Assembly: GCF_000430705.1 (NCBI RefSeq)
Contig: NZ_AUMN01000001.1
Coordinates: 248,001-312,000 of the forward strand
From: Arthrobacter castelli DSM 16402
GTDB taxonomy: Bacteria; Actinomycetota; Actinomycetes; Actinomycetales; Micrococcaceae
Length of the DNA stretch: 64,000 nucleotides
Direction: 5' to 3'
Each line of letters begins with the position of its first letter. Position 1 is the first letter of the stretch. Below, one piece after another: positions 18,554 through 26,571 of the stretch. The position numbers and the translations under genes were made by a program. The notes under the pieces are model-generated. The model was not told the origin of the DNA. It saw nothing but the letters and a program-made list of their open reading frames with translations, and ran no database searches.

Positions 18554-18774
18554 ACGGCGAGTCTGTTGCGTGATGGCGTGAAAACGAACCGGAGATGGCT
18601 GCTATGTGGACCGAACGAGAGAATCTTTGTCGTGTGGAGAAGAAGCAGGTGTGCGGTCAGGCAGGAGGAAATGCCGAAAACGGCGCTTTCGTCGCCCCGG
18701 ATCCGGGATTGCCCTGCCTGGGCGAACATCACATCCCTGAACCAAACGTGCACGGGCGAAAACGACGGAACCGG

Positions 18775-18780
18775 TAGGGT
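18775..18780 (+). promoter_or_regulatory. -10 box of the FAA-hydrolase gene (leaderless)
   Basis: TAGGGT lies 7 nt before ATG 18788. This is a typical actinobacterial -10 for a leaderless gene, and no ribosome site is present. Confidence 0.55.
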
Positions 18781-18787
18781 GGTGTGC

Positions 18788-19564
18788 ATGCGTATAGCCC
18801 GATTTGTAGTTGACGACGCCCCGATGTACGGCGTGGTGGAAGGGGAGCCCGGCAGCGAGGAAGTCGCCGTGGTCAATGGCGATCCGTTCTTCGGCAAGGT
18901 GGAAGTGACCGAGAAGCGCCACAAGGTCGACGACATCCGCCTTCTCGCCCCGATCATCCCCCGCAGCAAGGTCGTCGGAATAGGCCGTAACTACGCGGAA
19001 CACGCCAAGGAGCTGGGCAATGAGGTGCCGCCGGCCCCGCTGATGTTTTTCAAACCAAACACGGCCGTCGTCGGCCCCGGCGATCCTGTGACCATGCCCA
19101 CCTTTACCGAGGAAGTCTCCTACGAGGCCGAACTTGCAGTGGTGATCGGCCGGATCTGCAAGGATGTGCCCGCGGATCGCGTCAACGAGGTGGTTTTCGG
19201 TTACACCTGCGCCAACGACCTCACCGCCCGCGACGTGCAGCGCACGGACAACCAGTGGGCCCGCGCCAAGGGCTTCGACACGTCCTGCCCGCTCGGCCCG
19301 TGGATCGAAACGGAACTCGATACCGAGGATCTGACGGTCAGGGGCTACCTGGACGACGAACTCAAACAGGACGGCAACACCAGCCAGATGATCTGGGATG
19401 TCAAGGACCTGGTGTCCCTGGTATCGCAGGCCTTCACGCTGCTGCCCGGTGATGTGATCCTCACCGGCACGCCATCGGGTGTAGGTTTGATCACCGATGG
19501 CCAGCGCTACGAGGTGGAGATTGAAGGCATCGGCGCCTTGTCCAACCCTGTAATCCGCCGCTGA
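18788..19564 (+). CDS. Fumarylacetoacetate hydrolase family protein
   Basis: A 258-residue member of the FAH superfamily, whose enzymes hydrolyse or decarboxylate beta-diketo acids or act as oxaloacetate decarboxylases with Mg2+. The fold is seen from about residue 60: VVGIGRNYAEHAKELG, the metal-binding acidic run EVSYEAELAVVIG (about 107-119), GYTCANDLTARDVQ, and the C-terminal LTGTPSGVG. The N-terminal 50 residues are the usual small domain. ATG 18788 is chosen from the -10 spacing; a longer upstream frame overlaps the promoter. In related genomes this gene often sits before gltX, as here. The exact substrate cannot be read from sequence. Confidence 0.9.
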   Translation: MRIARFVVDDAPMYGVVEGEPGSEEVAVVNGDPFFGKVEVTEKRHKVDDIRLLAPIIPRSKVVGIGRNYAEHAKELGNEVPPAPLMFFKPNTAVVGPGDPVTMPTFTEEVSYEAELAVVIGRICKDVPADRVNEVVFGYTCANDLTARDVQRTDNQWARAKGFDTSCPLGPWIETELDTEDLTVRGYLDDELKQDGNTSQMIWDVKDLVSLVSQAFTLLPGDVILTGTPSGVGLITDGQRYEVEIEGIGALSNPVIRR

Positions 19565-19687
19565 AGGCCCTGCAGCTCGGCAGCGCCGCCGGACAGATCG
19601 GTGATGCAGATGAAGTACGACGACGGCGCCGGCGCTACTGTTCGTGCATGGCCGGTCGTATTGAGACAATGAGGTAGCCGGAACCAG

Positions 19688-21454
19688 ATGGACATTTCTG
19701 CATACTTTACGATGGGCGTCGTCCTCGCCGTCCTCGCCGGGCTGGCGTTCACCCGGCTCGCCGCTGACGTCATTCTTGTCACTGCGATGGTGACCTTGAT
19801 GGTCACCGGCATCCTCACACCTCAGGAAGCGCTTGCCGGCTTCGCAAACACCGGTGTCATGACGATCGCAGTGCTGTACGTCGTCGCCACCGGTCTGAAG
19901 GAAACCGGCGCCGTGCAGTGGATTGCCAATCGCCTGCTTGGGGAGCCGAAGAACATCAAGCAGGCACAGCTGAGGTTGCTGGCTCCGACGTCCGGGCTGA
20001 GCGCTTTCATGAACAACACGACAGTCGTGGCCATGTTCATTCCCGCTATCCAGGAATGGGCCGGCAAGTTGGGACTGCCGCCGTCGAAATTGCTGTTGCC
20101 GCTCAGTTACGCCGCGGTCGTTGGTGGTACCTGTACATTGATCGGCACCAGCACCAACCTGGTGGTGGACGGGCTGCTGCAGAGCCGCAAGGATGTCTCG
20201 CTTGAGATGTTCGAGCTCGCCTGGATCGGCGTGCCGTTGGTGCTGGTAGGCGGGGCATACCTGTACTTCTTCGCCGATAAGCTGCTGCCCGACCGGGAAG
20301 GCGTTCTGGAGCAGCTGGGTTCCGCGCGGGAGTACTCGGTGGAGGTCGGTGTCGACCCCCGTGGCCCCCTCGTACGGCAGACTATCTCGTCGGCGGGTCT
20401 GCGCAGTCTGCAGCATGGCTACCTGACTGACATCGAACGTGACGGCCAGCTGATGGCGGCGGTTCCTCCCGAGACCCAACTGCAGGCAGGGGACACGTTG
20501 ATGTTCATCGGCGCCCCGGAATGTGCCCGGGAGATCCGCCGGATTCGCGGGTTGATCCCGGCTGAAGGGGATGTCCATAAGCTGCAGATCGATCACCACA
20601 AACGTGAATTGGTCGAAGCTGTGATCGGGCCCGACTTCGCCGGTCTGAACCAGAGCGTCCGCGAGTCGCGATTCCGTTCCCGGTACCAAGCGGTGATCCT
20701 GTCGATTTCGCGGAACGGCGAACGGCTGCCGGGCAAGGTTGGCGATATCGAATTGCAGGTGGGGGACACGCTGCTGTTGGAGACGGGCCAGGATTTTGTG
20801 GATCAATACCGCTACCGCCGCGACTTCCTGCTGGTCAGCGCCCTGCAGGATTCGACTCCGCCAAACTTCAAGCGTGCGCCGTGGGCGCTTGGCATCCTGG
20901 CCGCCATGGTGGTCACCAGCGCCGTCGGCCTGCTCAGCATCATGCAGGCAGCCTTCCTGGCCGCGGGGGCGATGTTGATCCTTCGTTGCATGCCGTACTC
21001 CAAGGCCCGCCGTTCCATCGACCTGTCAGTGCTGATTGTCATCGCGTCGTCGTTCTCGCTGGGCGCGGCGATGACCAAGACCGGGGCGGCCGAGCAGATC
21101 GCCCAATGGCTATTGTTCAGCGAGGATCTGGCACCTTGGATCGGCCTGCTGCTCGTCTATGCCCTCACCGTGGTCTTCACGGAGCTGATCACGAACAATG
21201 CCGCGGCCGTGCTGATGTTCCCGATCAGCGTTTCGGTTGCCGCACAGCTCGATGTGTCCTTCATGCCATTCGTGATGGCCATTATGTTCGCTGCGTCCGC
21301 CAGCTTCATGACACCAATCGGCTACCAGACCAATTTGATGGTGATGGGCCCCGGTGGGTACCGGCTCACTGACTACGTCAGGCTCGGCGGGCCGCTCACC
21401 GTACTGGTGGGCGCCACCGTGGTGCTGCTGGTGCCATTGGTGTGGAGCTTCTGA
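19688..21454 (+). CDS. SLC13/DASS-type transporter with paired RCK_C domains
   Basis: A 588-residue inner-membrane transporter. Two hydrophobic blocks (about residues 5-190 and 395-588) carry the paired motifs FMNNTTVVAMFIPA and ITNNAAAVLMFP, and the GTSTNL / PIGYQTNL substrate-ion signatures of the SLC13/ArsB-like superfamily. Between them (about 205-385) lie two RCK_C (TrkA_C) regulatory domains, as in Sac1-like sulfate or sodium-coupled anion transporters. Its ligand is unknown; sulfate or dicarboxylate are the main options. ATG 19688 starts MDISAYFTMGVVLAVLAGL with the first helix at once. It lies 39 nt upstream of gltX. Confidence 0.88.
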   Translation: MDISAYFTMGVVLAVLAGLAFTRLAADVILVTAMVTLMVTGILTPQEALAGFANTGVMTIAVLYVVATGLKETGAVQWIANRLLGEPKNIKQAQLRLLAPTSGLSAFMNNTTVVAMFIPAIQEWAGKLGLPPSKLLLPLSYAAVVGGTCTLIGTSTNLVVDGLLQSRKDVSLEMFELAWIGVPLVLVGGAYLYFFADKLLPDREGVLEQLGSAREYSVEVGVDPRGPLVRQTISSAGLRSLQHGYLTDIERDGQLMAAVPPETQLQAGDTLMFIGAPECAREIRRIRGLIPAEGDVHKLQIDHHKRELVEAVIGPDFAGLNQSVRESRFRSRYQAVILSISRNGERLPGKVGDIELQVGDTLLLETGQDFVDQYRYRRDFLLVSALQDSTPPNFKRAPWALGILAAMVVTSAVGLLSIMQAAFLAAGAMLILRCMPYSKARRSIDLSVLIVIASSFSLGAAMTKTGAAEQIAQWLLFSEDLAPWIGLLLVYALTVVFTELITNNAAAVLMFPISVSVAAQLDVSFMPFVMAIMFAASASFMTPIGYQTNLMVMGPGGYRLTDYVRLGGPLTVLVGATVVLLVPLVWSF

Positions 21455-21492
21455 CCGCTCGATTGGTGTCGCTGGATTAGACTGGGAAGATC

Positions 21493-23016
21493 ATGACTGA
21501 ATCTGACTCCGCCTCCGCCGTCACGCCCACCGTCACCGACGACACCCCTGTCCGGGTGCGGTTTTGCCCCTCTCCCACGGGCACTCCGCACGTCGGGCTG
21601 ATCCGCACGGCGCTGTTCAACTGGGCCTATGCCCGACACACCGGTGGCACCTTCATCTTCCGTGTCGAGGACACCGACGCTGCCCGCGACAGCGAGGAAA
21701 GCTACCACCAGATGCTGGACGGGCTGAAGTGGCTGGGCATCGACTGGGACGAGGGCGTTGAGGTCGGCGGTCCGGACGAACCCTATCGACAGTCCGAGCG
21801 CGCGGACATCTACCAGGAGGTGATCGGCAAGCTCAAGGCCGCCGGGCACATCTATGAGTCGTATTCCACGCCGGAGGAGGTCGAAGAGCGTCACCGGGCT
21901 GCCGGCCGCGACGTCAAGCTCGGCTACGACAACTATGACCGCGACCTGACTCACGAACAGATCGCCGGCTTCCGGGCCGAGGGCCGCGAGGCCGTGCTGC
22001 GGCTGCGGATGCCCGACGACGACGTTTCCTTCACCGACGCCGTCCGTGGCGACATCACCTTCAAGGCCGGCACGGTGCCCGACTTCGCCGTCGTCCGCGC
22101 CAACGGCAAGCCGCTCTACACGCTGGTCAACCCGGTCGACGATGCCCTGATGCGGGTCACCCACGTGCTGCGGGGCGAAGACCTGCTCTCCTCCACGCCG
22201 CGCCAGATCGCGCTCTACCGGGCCCTGCTCGACGTCGGCGTCGCACAATACATTCCGCAGTTCGGCCACCTGCCCTACGTGATGGGGGCGGGCAACAAGA
22301 AGCTGTCCAAGCGGGACCCCGAATCCAACATCTTCCTGCACCGCGAACGCGGATTTATCCCTGAAGGGCTGCTGAACTACCTGTCGTTGCTGGGCTGGTC
22401 CCTCTCGGCCGACGAGGATATCTTCACCGTTGAGCAACTGATCGAAAAGTTCGACGTCCACGATGTGCTGGGCAATCCGGCCCGGTTCGATATCAAGAAG
22501 GCTGAGGCGATCAACGGAACCCATGTGCGGATGCTTGACGGTGCCGACTTCCGTCACCGTCTGATCCCGTACCTGCAGGACGCCGGCATCCTGGGCGAAG
22601 CGCTCAGCCCGCGCCAGGAAGAGATCCTCACCGAAGCGGCGCCGCTGATCCAGGAGCGGATTGCCCTGCTGGGGGAGGCGCCCCATATGCTCAGTTTCCT
22701 CTTCGCCGAAGACGAGGACATTGTGGTTGCCGACGACGCGCTGAAGGGTATGCCGGAGAATCTCACCGAGGCGCTCGACGCGGCCATCGCCGTGCTGGAG
22801 CCGGTACAGCTGTGGACCGCCGAAACCGTGCAGGAGGCGCTCCGCCGGGCGCTGGTCGACGAGCTCGGGCTGAAGCCGCGCAAGGCCTTCGGACCGGTCC
22901 GCACCGCAGTATCCGGGCAGCGCATCTCGCCGCCGTTGTTCGAATCCATGGTGATCCTGGGCAAGGAATCCTCGCTCAACCGGATCCGGGCGTTCCGCAA
23001 CGCGTCGGCGTCCTAA
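21493..23016 (+). CDS. gltX: Glutamate-tRNA ligase (probably non-discriminating)
   Basis: GltX charges tRNA-Glu. In Actinobacteria, which generally lack GlnRS, it usually also mischarges tRNA-Gln for later amidation by GatCAB. The protein is 507 aa. The HIGH-type motif is [17 protein letters not shown] (from about residue 25) and the KMSKS equivalent is KKLSKRD near residue 269. The C-terminal anticodon-binding helical bundle is complete. TAGACT (21478-21483) lies 9 nt before the ATG and GGGAAG lies between, so either leaderless or SD-led initiation is possible. The HAD gene follows with no gap, and both cognate tRNA types lie within 1.5 kb downstream. Confidence 0.96.
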   Translation: MTESDSASAVTPTVTDDTPVRVRFCPSPTGTPHVGLIRTALFNWAYARHTGGTFIFRVEDTDAARDSEESYHQMLDGLKWLGIDWDEGVEVGGPDEPYRQSERADIYQEVIGKLKAAGHIYESYSTPEEVEERHRAAGRDVKLGYDNYDRDLTHEQIAGFRAEGREAVLRLRMPDDDVSFTDAVRGDITFKAGTVPDFAVVRANGKPLYTLVNPVDDALMRVTHVLRGEDLLSSTPRQIALYRALLDVGVAQYIPQFGHLPYVMGAGNKKLSKRDPESNIFLHRERGFIPEGLLNYLSLLGWSLSADEDIFTVEQLIEKFDVHDVLGNPARFDIKKAEAINGTHVRMLDGADFRHRLIPYLQDAGILGEALSPRQEEILTEAAPLIQERIALLGEAPHMLSFLFAEDEDIVVADDALKGMPENLTEALDAAIAVLEPVQLWTAETVQEALRRALVDELGLKPRKAFGPVRTAVSGQRISPPLFESMVILGKESSLNRIRAFRNASAS

Positions 23017-23769
23017 ATGTCCACATCGGAAAATCCCTCGCCGGCCGGCCGTGTCGACGGGGTGCTCTTCGACATCGACGACACCCTGGTCGACCTGGAA
23101 ACGGCAATGGACAAGACACTGCGCCATGTCAGCGCCGAGCACGCGCCGGGGTTGGCCGAGCATGAATGGGCGGAGTACACCCGGCTGTACTCCAAGGATC
23201 CGCTGGGCCACTATGATCGATTCCTCTCCGGTGAATTGAGTTTCGTGGAGCAGCGGCTGGAGCGCATCCAGCACGCCCAGGAATGGGTCCATGGCACGTT
23301 GCTCGACTACGAATCGATGATGGCGTGGAACAAGGCGTACGAGCGGACGTTGCCGGTCCATTTCGCGCCGTTCGATGACGTCGCACGGGCACTGGACGCA
23401 CTGGAGGACGCCGGCATTGGCTACGGCGCCGTGAGCAATAACGTGGAGGAGTACCAGCGGATCAAGCTGGACAAGGCCGGGCTGAGGCGGGTCGAGGTGC
23501 TGGTAGGGACCGACGCGGTGGGGTGTCCCAAACCGGACCCGCGGATTTTCCACGAAGGTGCCCGTCAGCTGGGCACCGCCCCGGAACGGACCATGTACGT
23601 GGGCGACAACCTGGTGGTCGATGCCGAAGGCGCCGAAGCCGCCGGGCTGGCGGGGGTGTGGCTGAAGCGGCCCGAAGCGTATGGGACGCCGGGGCCGAAG
23701 GATAGGGAGTACGACGGCGTGACCGTCGGGTCGCTGGATGAATTGCTGCCGCTGCTCGGGTTGGGGTAG
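23017..23769 (+). CDS. HAD-superfamily hydrolase
   Basis: A 250-residue phosphatase-like protein of the haloacid dehalogenase superfamily (HAD-IA type). Motif I is FDIDDTLVD (nucleophile Asp near residue 20). A helical cap (about 30-120) follows, then motif II SNN near residue 138, Lys in KPDPRIF, and motif IV YVGDNLVVDAEGAEAAGL. Substrates of such proteins include sugar phosphates and nucleotides and cannot be assigned here. Its ATG follows the gltX stop directly (TAAATG), so it is co-translated with gltX. Confidence 0.9.
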   Translation: MSTSENPSPAGRVDGVLFDIDDTLVDLETAMDKTLRHVSAEHAPGLAEHEWAEYTRLYSKDPLGHYDRFLSGELSFVEQRLERIQHAQEWVHGTLLDYESMMAWNKAYERTLPVHFAPFDDVARALDALEDAGIGYGAVSNNVEEYQRIKLDKAGLRRVEVLVGTDAVGCPKPDPRIFHEGARQLGTAPERTMYVGDNLVVDAEGAEAAGLAGVWLKRPEAYGTPGPKDREYDGVTVGSLDELLPLLGLG

Positions 23770-23786
23770 GGGTCTGGTGAGCCGGG

Positions 23787-23826
23787 TGGCGCCCGGATTG
23801 CGTGCCCGGCTGGCGCCCGGATTGCG
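23787..23826. repeat. Short tandem duplication after the HAD gene
   Basis: The 16-nt unit TGGCGCCCGGATTGCG occurs at 23787-23802 and 23811-23826, a 24-nt period, just after the HAD stop. It marks local slippage or recombination. The surrounding 23770-24170 holds no gene that I can support, only this repeat and the palindrome at 23885-23961. Confidence 0.7.
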
Positions 23827-23884
23827 GATGAGGTGCCCAGTGTGCCGTGCCCCGGGGTCTGTCCGTCTTTCGGGCCGTGGATCG

Positions 23885-23961
23885 GTTCGGCCGGGGAGTA
23901 TAACTCGGCGTTTCGATGCACTAATGCCCGGTTTTGGCGGTTTTGTACTCCCGGGCCGAAC
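23885..23961. repeat. Palindromic intergenic element, copy C
   Basis: Arms 23885-23900 (GTTCGGCCGGGGAGTA) and 23946-23961 (TACTCCCGGGCCGAAC) are inverted repeats with 15 of 16 positions matching, around a 45-nt centre. It is the best-preserved copy of the family also seen at 7093-7168 and 59391-59466, and lies between the HAD gene and tRNA-Gln. Confidence 0.8.
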
Positions 23962-24170
23962 ACGCAAAGCCCCGGCCAGCAAACCGCAACCTGGCTGGGG
24001 CCCCGACGCCGGCAAGGCCCCGATCCCGCCCATGCCGGGCTTACGCGTCGGTTCCGGGAACCGGCGATCCCTCGTTTTGAACCCGTGCAACTCATCGGGT
24101 AATGTTGGGTGTCGGCGCTTGAGGGTGCGGAGCGGCAGAAATTGCCTGCCGGGACGGATCCACGTGTCAT

Positions 24171-24242
24171 TGGGGTATGGTGTAATCGGCAACACACTGG
24201 TTTCTGGTACCAACATTCTAGGTTCGAGTCCTGGTACCCCAG
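24171..24242 (+). tRNA. tRNA-Gln (anticodon CUG)
   Basis: Acceptor arms TGGGGTA (24171-24177) and TACCCCA (24235-24241) pair fully, with discriminator G at 24242. The anticodon loop TTCTGGT gives CUG at positions 34-36. The T arm CTAGG-TTCGAGT-CCTGG is intact. The anticodon stem has one C-A mismatch at its base. Total length is 72 nt, and no CCA is encoded. Confidence 0.93.
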
Positions 24243-24350
24243 CGCTTCATTTTCGGTCTGGAACGGTCGGAAATGGCATGCGCCACTCGATTGGCGTGGG
24301 CAACAGGCTGTGTGTAATACTCGTTTAGCTTGTTGAGCAAAGCTCAGTAC

Positions 24351-24423
24351 GGCCCCATCGTATAGCGGCCTAGTACGCCGCCCTCTCACGGCGGTAACGC
24401 GGGTTCGAATCCCGCTGGGGTCA
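24351..24423 (+). tRNA. tRNA-Glu (anticodon CUC)
   Basis: Acceptor arms GGCCCCA and TGGGGTC pair with one G-U, discriminator A at 24423. The anticodon stem CCGCC/GGCGG encloses CTCTCAC with anticodon CUC. The T arm GCGGG-TTCGAAT-CCCGC is perfect. It lies 108 nt after tRNA-Gln and is followed by a terminator. Confidence 0.95.
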
Positions 24424-24431
24424 CGAGCAAG

Positions 24432-24463
24432 AACCTCCGGTCCATCAGGGTCGGAGGTTTTTC
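24432..24463 (+). terminator. Intrinsic terminator after tRNA-Glu
   Basis: AACCTCCG (24432-24439) pairs with CGGAGGTT (24452-24459) around a 12-nt loop, followed by TTTTCC. It begins 9 nt after the tRNA and ends just before the stop of the convergent small gene. Confidence 0.85.
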
Positions 24464-24473
24464 CTTTCCCCCC

Positions 24474-24671
24474 TCAGGCCCCTTCTACATGGACCTCGCC
24501 GAAGGGAACCGACTCCGAGACCAGCGCCTGATGCTCGGACGGCACTCCCCGGATCAGCACCCCGAAGTCGCCCTGCGCCGCCGACTGCTCGAAGACCGGG
24601 AAGAATGCTTCGCGCTCCGCCGGGTCAAGAGTGTCCATAAATTCCGTGTACTTTCTGGGTAACTCAATCAT
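24474..24671 (-). CDS. Small acidic protein of unknown function (65 aa)
   Basis: I do not recognise a family. The start ATG at 24671 is supported by TATGCT (24678-24683) 6 nt upstream, the leaderless spacing used elsewhere here. A longer frame upstream overlaps the divergent GTPase gene. The product begins MIELPRKYTEFMDTLDPAER and is acidic, soluble and probably helical at its N-terminus. It has no Cys and no membrane segment. It is convergent with the tRNA-Glu terminator. Confidence 0.6.
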   Translation of the reverse strand: MIELPRKYTEFMDTLDPAEREAFFPVFEQSAAQGDFGVLIRGVPSEHQALVSESVPFGEVHVEGA

Positions 24672-24759
24672 GTGCCCAGCATAGGCATGAAGGGTCCAGT
24701 GTGGAACAGGCCGGGTGGAATAGGGGATATGTCCGGTCCGGGCTGGCATCATGGGCAGG

Positions 24760-26571
24760 GTGAATTCTTCAACGGCGACCGTGCCACCGGACGACGACGG
24801 GCCCTTGGCCACGCTGGGCGCTGCGCGGCAGCTGCTCGAGGAGACGAAGCTGCCGTTGGAGCTGCCCGGCGCACAGGCATCCCGTGACGATGTCCGGGAC
24901 GCCGTCGCCCAGCTGGATGACTATGTGCTTCCCCGCTACCGAAGCCTTGACGCACCGCTGCTCGCCGTCGTCGGCGGTTCCACAGGGGCCGGCAAATCCA
25001 CGCTGGTCAACGCGCTGGTGGGCAGACCCGTAACCCGCACCGGCGCCATTCGACCCACCACACGGCAGCCGATCCTGGTGCACCATCCCGATGACCGCGG
25101 CTGGTTTTCAGGGCAGCGGATCCTGCCCAATCTCAGCCGCATCACCCCGGCACTCGGCGGCATCGGCGACGGCGGCAGGGCAGCCGAGGCTGGCGGCAGC
25201 AGCGGCATCGACGACGGCGGCAAGGCAGCTGAGGCGGGCGGTGGCCTCCACGACGGGGCCATCACCTCTCTGGTGATGCTGGGCGAAGATACCGTCCCGC
25301 CCGGCGTGGCCATCCTCGACGCCCCCGATATCGACTCGATCGCCGACGAAAATCGCCGGCTGGCCGGACAGCTGCTGGCGGCCGCCGACCTGTGGCTGTT
25401 CGTCACCACTGCCAACCGCTATGCCGACGCCGTGCCGTGGAAGCTGCTGCTTGACGCGGCCGGGCGGGACATCACCGTCGCGGTCGTGCTGGACCGGGTG
25501 CCGTCCGGGGTGGAGGATGAGGTGGAGACCGACCTTCGGTCGCTGTTGAATGCCCAGGGGCTGAGTGGTGCAGACGTGTTCCTGGTTGGTGAGTCGAGCC
25601 TGGACGAACGGGGGATGCTGCCGGATGCCGCCATCCTGCCGGTGCGCGAATGGCTGCAGGGGCTGGCCGCCGACGCCACATCCCGCGCCGGGATCGCCCG
25701 CCGCACGCTGCACGGCGCGGTGCGCTCCCTGGGCGGACGGGTCGCCGGCATTGCCGAGGCGCAGCGGGCACAGTACGACGCCGGCGAGCGGCTGGCCGCC
25801 GATGTCCGGGAGGCCTACGACGCGGCCACATCGAGGGTGCTGGATGCCACCAGGGACGGCACCCTGCTGCGCGGCGAGGTGCTCGCCCGCTGGCAGGACT
25901 TTGTGGGCACCGGCGATTTTTTCCGCAGCGTGGAGACCAATATCGGCCGGTTCCGGGACCGGGTCGGGGCGTTCCTCACCGGCCGGCCGGCACCGGCGGT
26001 CCGCGTGGAGACGGCCATCGAAACGGGCGTGCAGGCGGTAATCGTCGACGAGGCGGCCAAGGCGGCCGAAGATGCGCACCAGCGGTGGCGCAATGACCCT
26101 GCGGGACGTCACCTGATCGGAGCGGAGGACCTCTCCCGGCCCGGTGCAGGCTTGTCGGAAAAGGTCGCGGCGGAGATCCGCGCCTGGCAGGGGGACCTGA
26201 TGGAGCTGATCCGTGACGAGGGCCAGGACAAGCGGTTCAAGGCACGGATGATGTCCTTCGGGGTGAACGGGCTGGGCGTGGTGCTGATGGTTGTCGTCTT
26301 TGCCTCCACAGCCGGCCTGACCGGCCTTGAGGTCGGCATCGCTGGTGGGTCCGCCGTCGTCGGGCAGAAGCTGCTCGAAGCAATATTTGGCGAGGATGCA
26401 GTGCGGAGGCTGGCTCAGAATGCGCGCCGGAACCTCAAGGAGCGCTGTGAGAATGTGCTCGCCGCCGAGTCCCGCCGCTTCCTGGACCGGTTGCCGGAGC
26501 TGCCGGACGGCGCGGCCCGCGACTTGGACCGCCAGGCCAAGGTGCTGCAGAAACTGGGGGCGGAGGCATGA
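24760..26571 (+). CDS. Dynamin-like membrane GTPase, first of a pair
   Basis: This large GTPase (603 aa from GTG 24760, 606 from ATG 24751) has the G1 motif GGSTGAGKSTLVNAL at about 72-86, a G3-like DAPDIDS near 188, and a G4-region VVLDRVP. About residues 502-535 form a hydrophobic hairpin (GVVLMVVVFASTAG, VGIAGGSAVVG) for membrane insertion. Bacterial dynamin-like proteins remodel or protect membranes, and in Streptomyces such a pair works in sporulation septation. A CATCAT box 7 nt before the GTG favours that start. Residues about 134-162 are an in-frame tandem repeat (GGRAAEAGG, GGKAAEAGG). The next gene overlaps by 4 nt, so the two GTPases are probably partners. Confidence 0.85.
   Translation: MNSSTATVPPDDDGPLATLGAARQLLEETKLPLELPGAQASRDDVRDAVAQLDDYVLPRYRSLDAPLLAVVGGSTGAGKSTLVNALVGRPVTRTGAIRPTTRQPILVHHPDDRGWFSGQRILPNLSRITPALGGIGDGGRAAEAGGSSGIDDGGKAAEAGGGLHDGAITSLVMLGEDTVPPGVAILDAPDIDSIADENRRLAGQLLAAADLWLFVTTANRYADAVPWKLLLDAAGRDITVAVVLDRVPSGVEDEVETDLRSLLNAQGLSGADVFLVGESSLDERGMLPDAAILPVREWLQGLAADATSRAGIARRTLHGAVRSLGGRVAGIAEAQRAQYDAGERLAADVREAYDAATSRVLDATRDGTLLRGEVLARWQDFVGTGDFFRSVETNIGRFRDRVGAFLTGRPAPAVRVETAIETGVQAVIVDEAAKAAEDAHQRWRNDPAGRHLIGAEDLSRPGAGLSEKVAAEIRAWQGDLMELIRDEGQDKRFKARMMSFGVNGLGVVLMVVVFASTAGLTGLEVGIAGGSAVVGQKLLEAIFGEDAVRRLAQNARRNLKERCENVLAAESRRFLDRLPELPDGAARDLDRQAKVLQKLGAEA

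Noticed and set aside
21373-24216. A 947-codon open frame on the minus strand
   Set aside because: It lies exactly antisense to gltX and the HAD gene, has no domain content, and results from G+C bias at codon positions.
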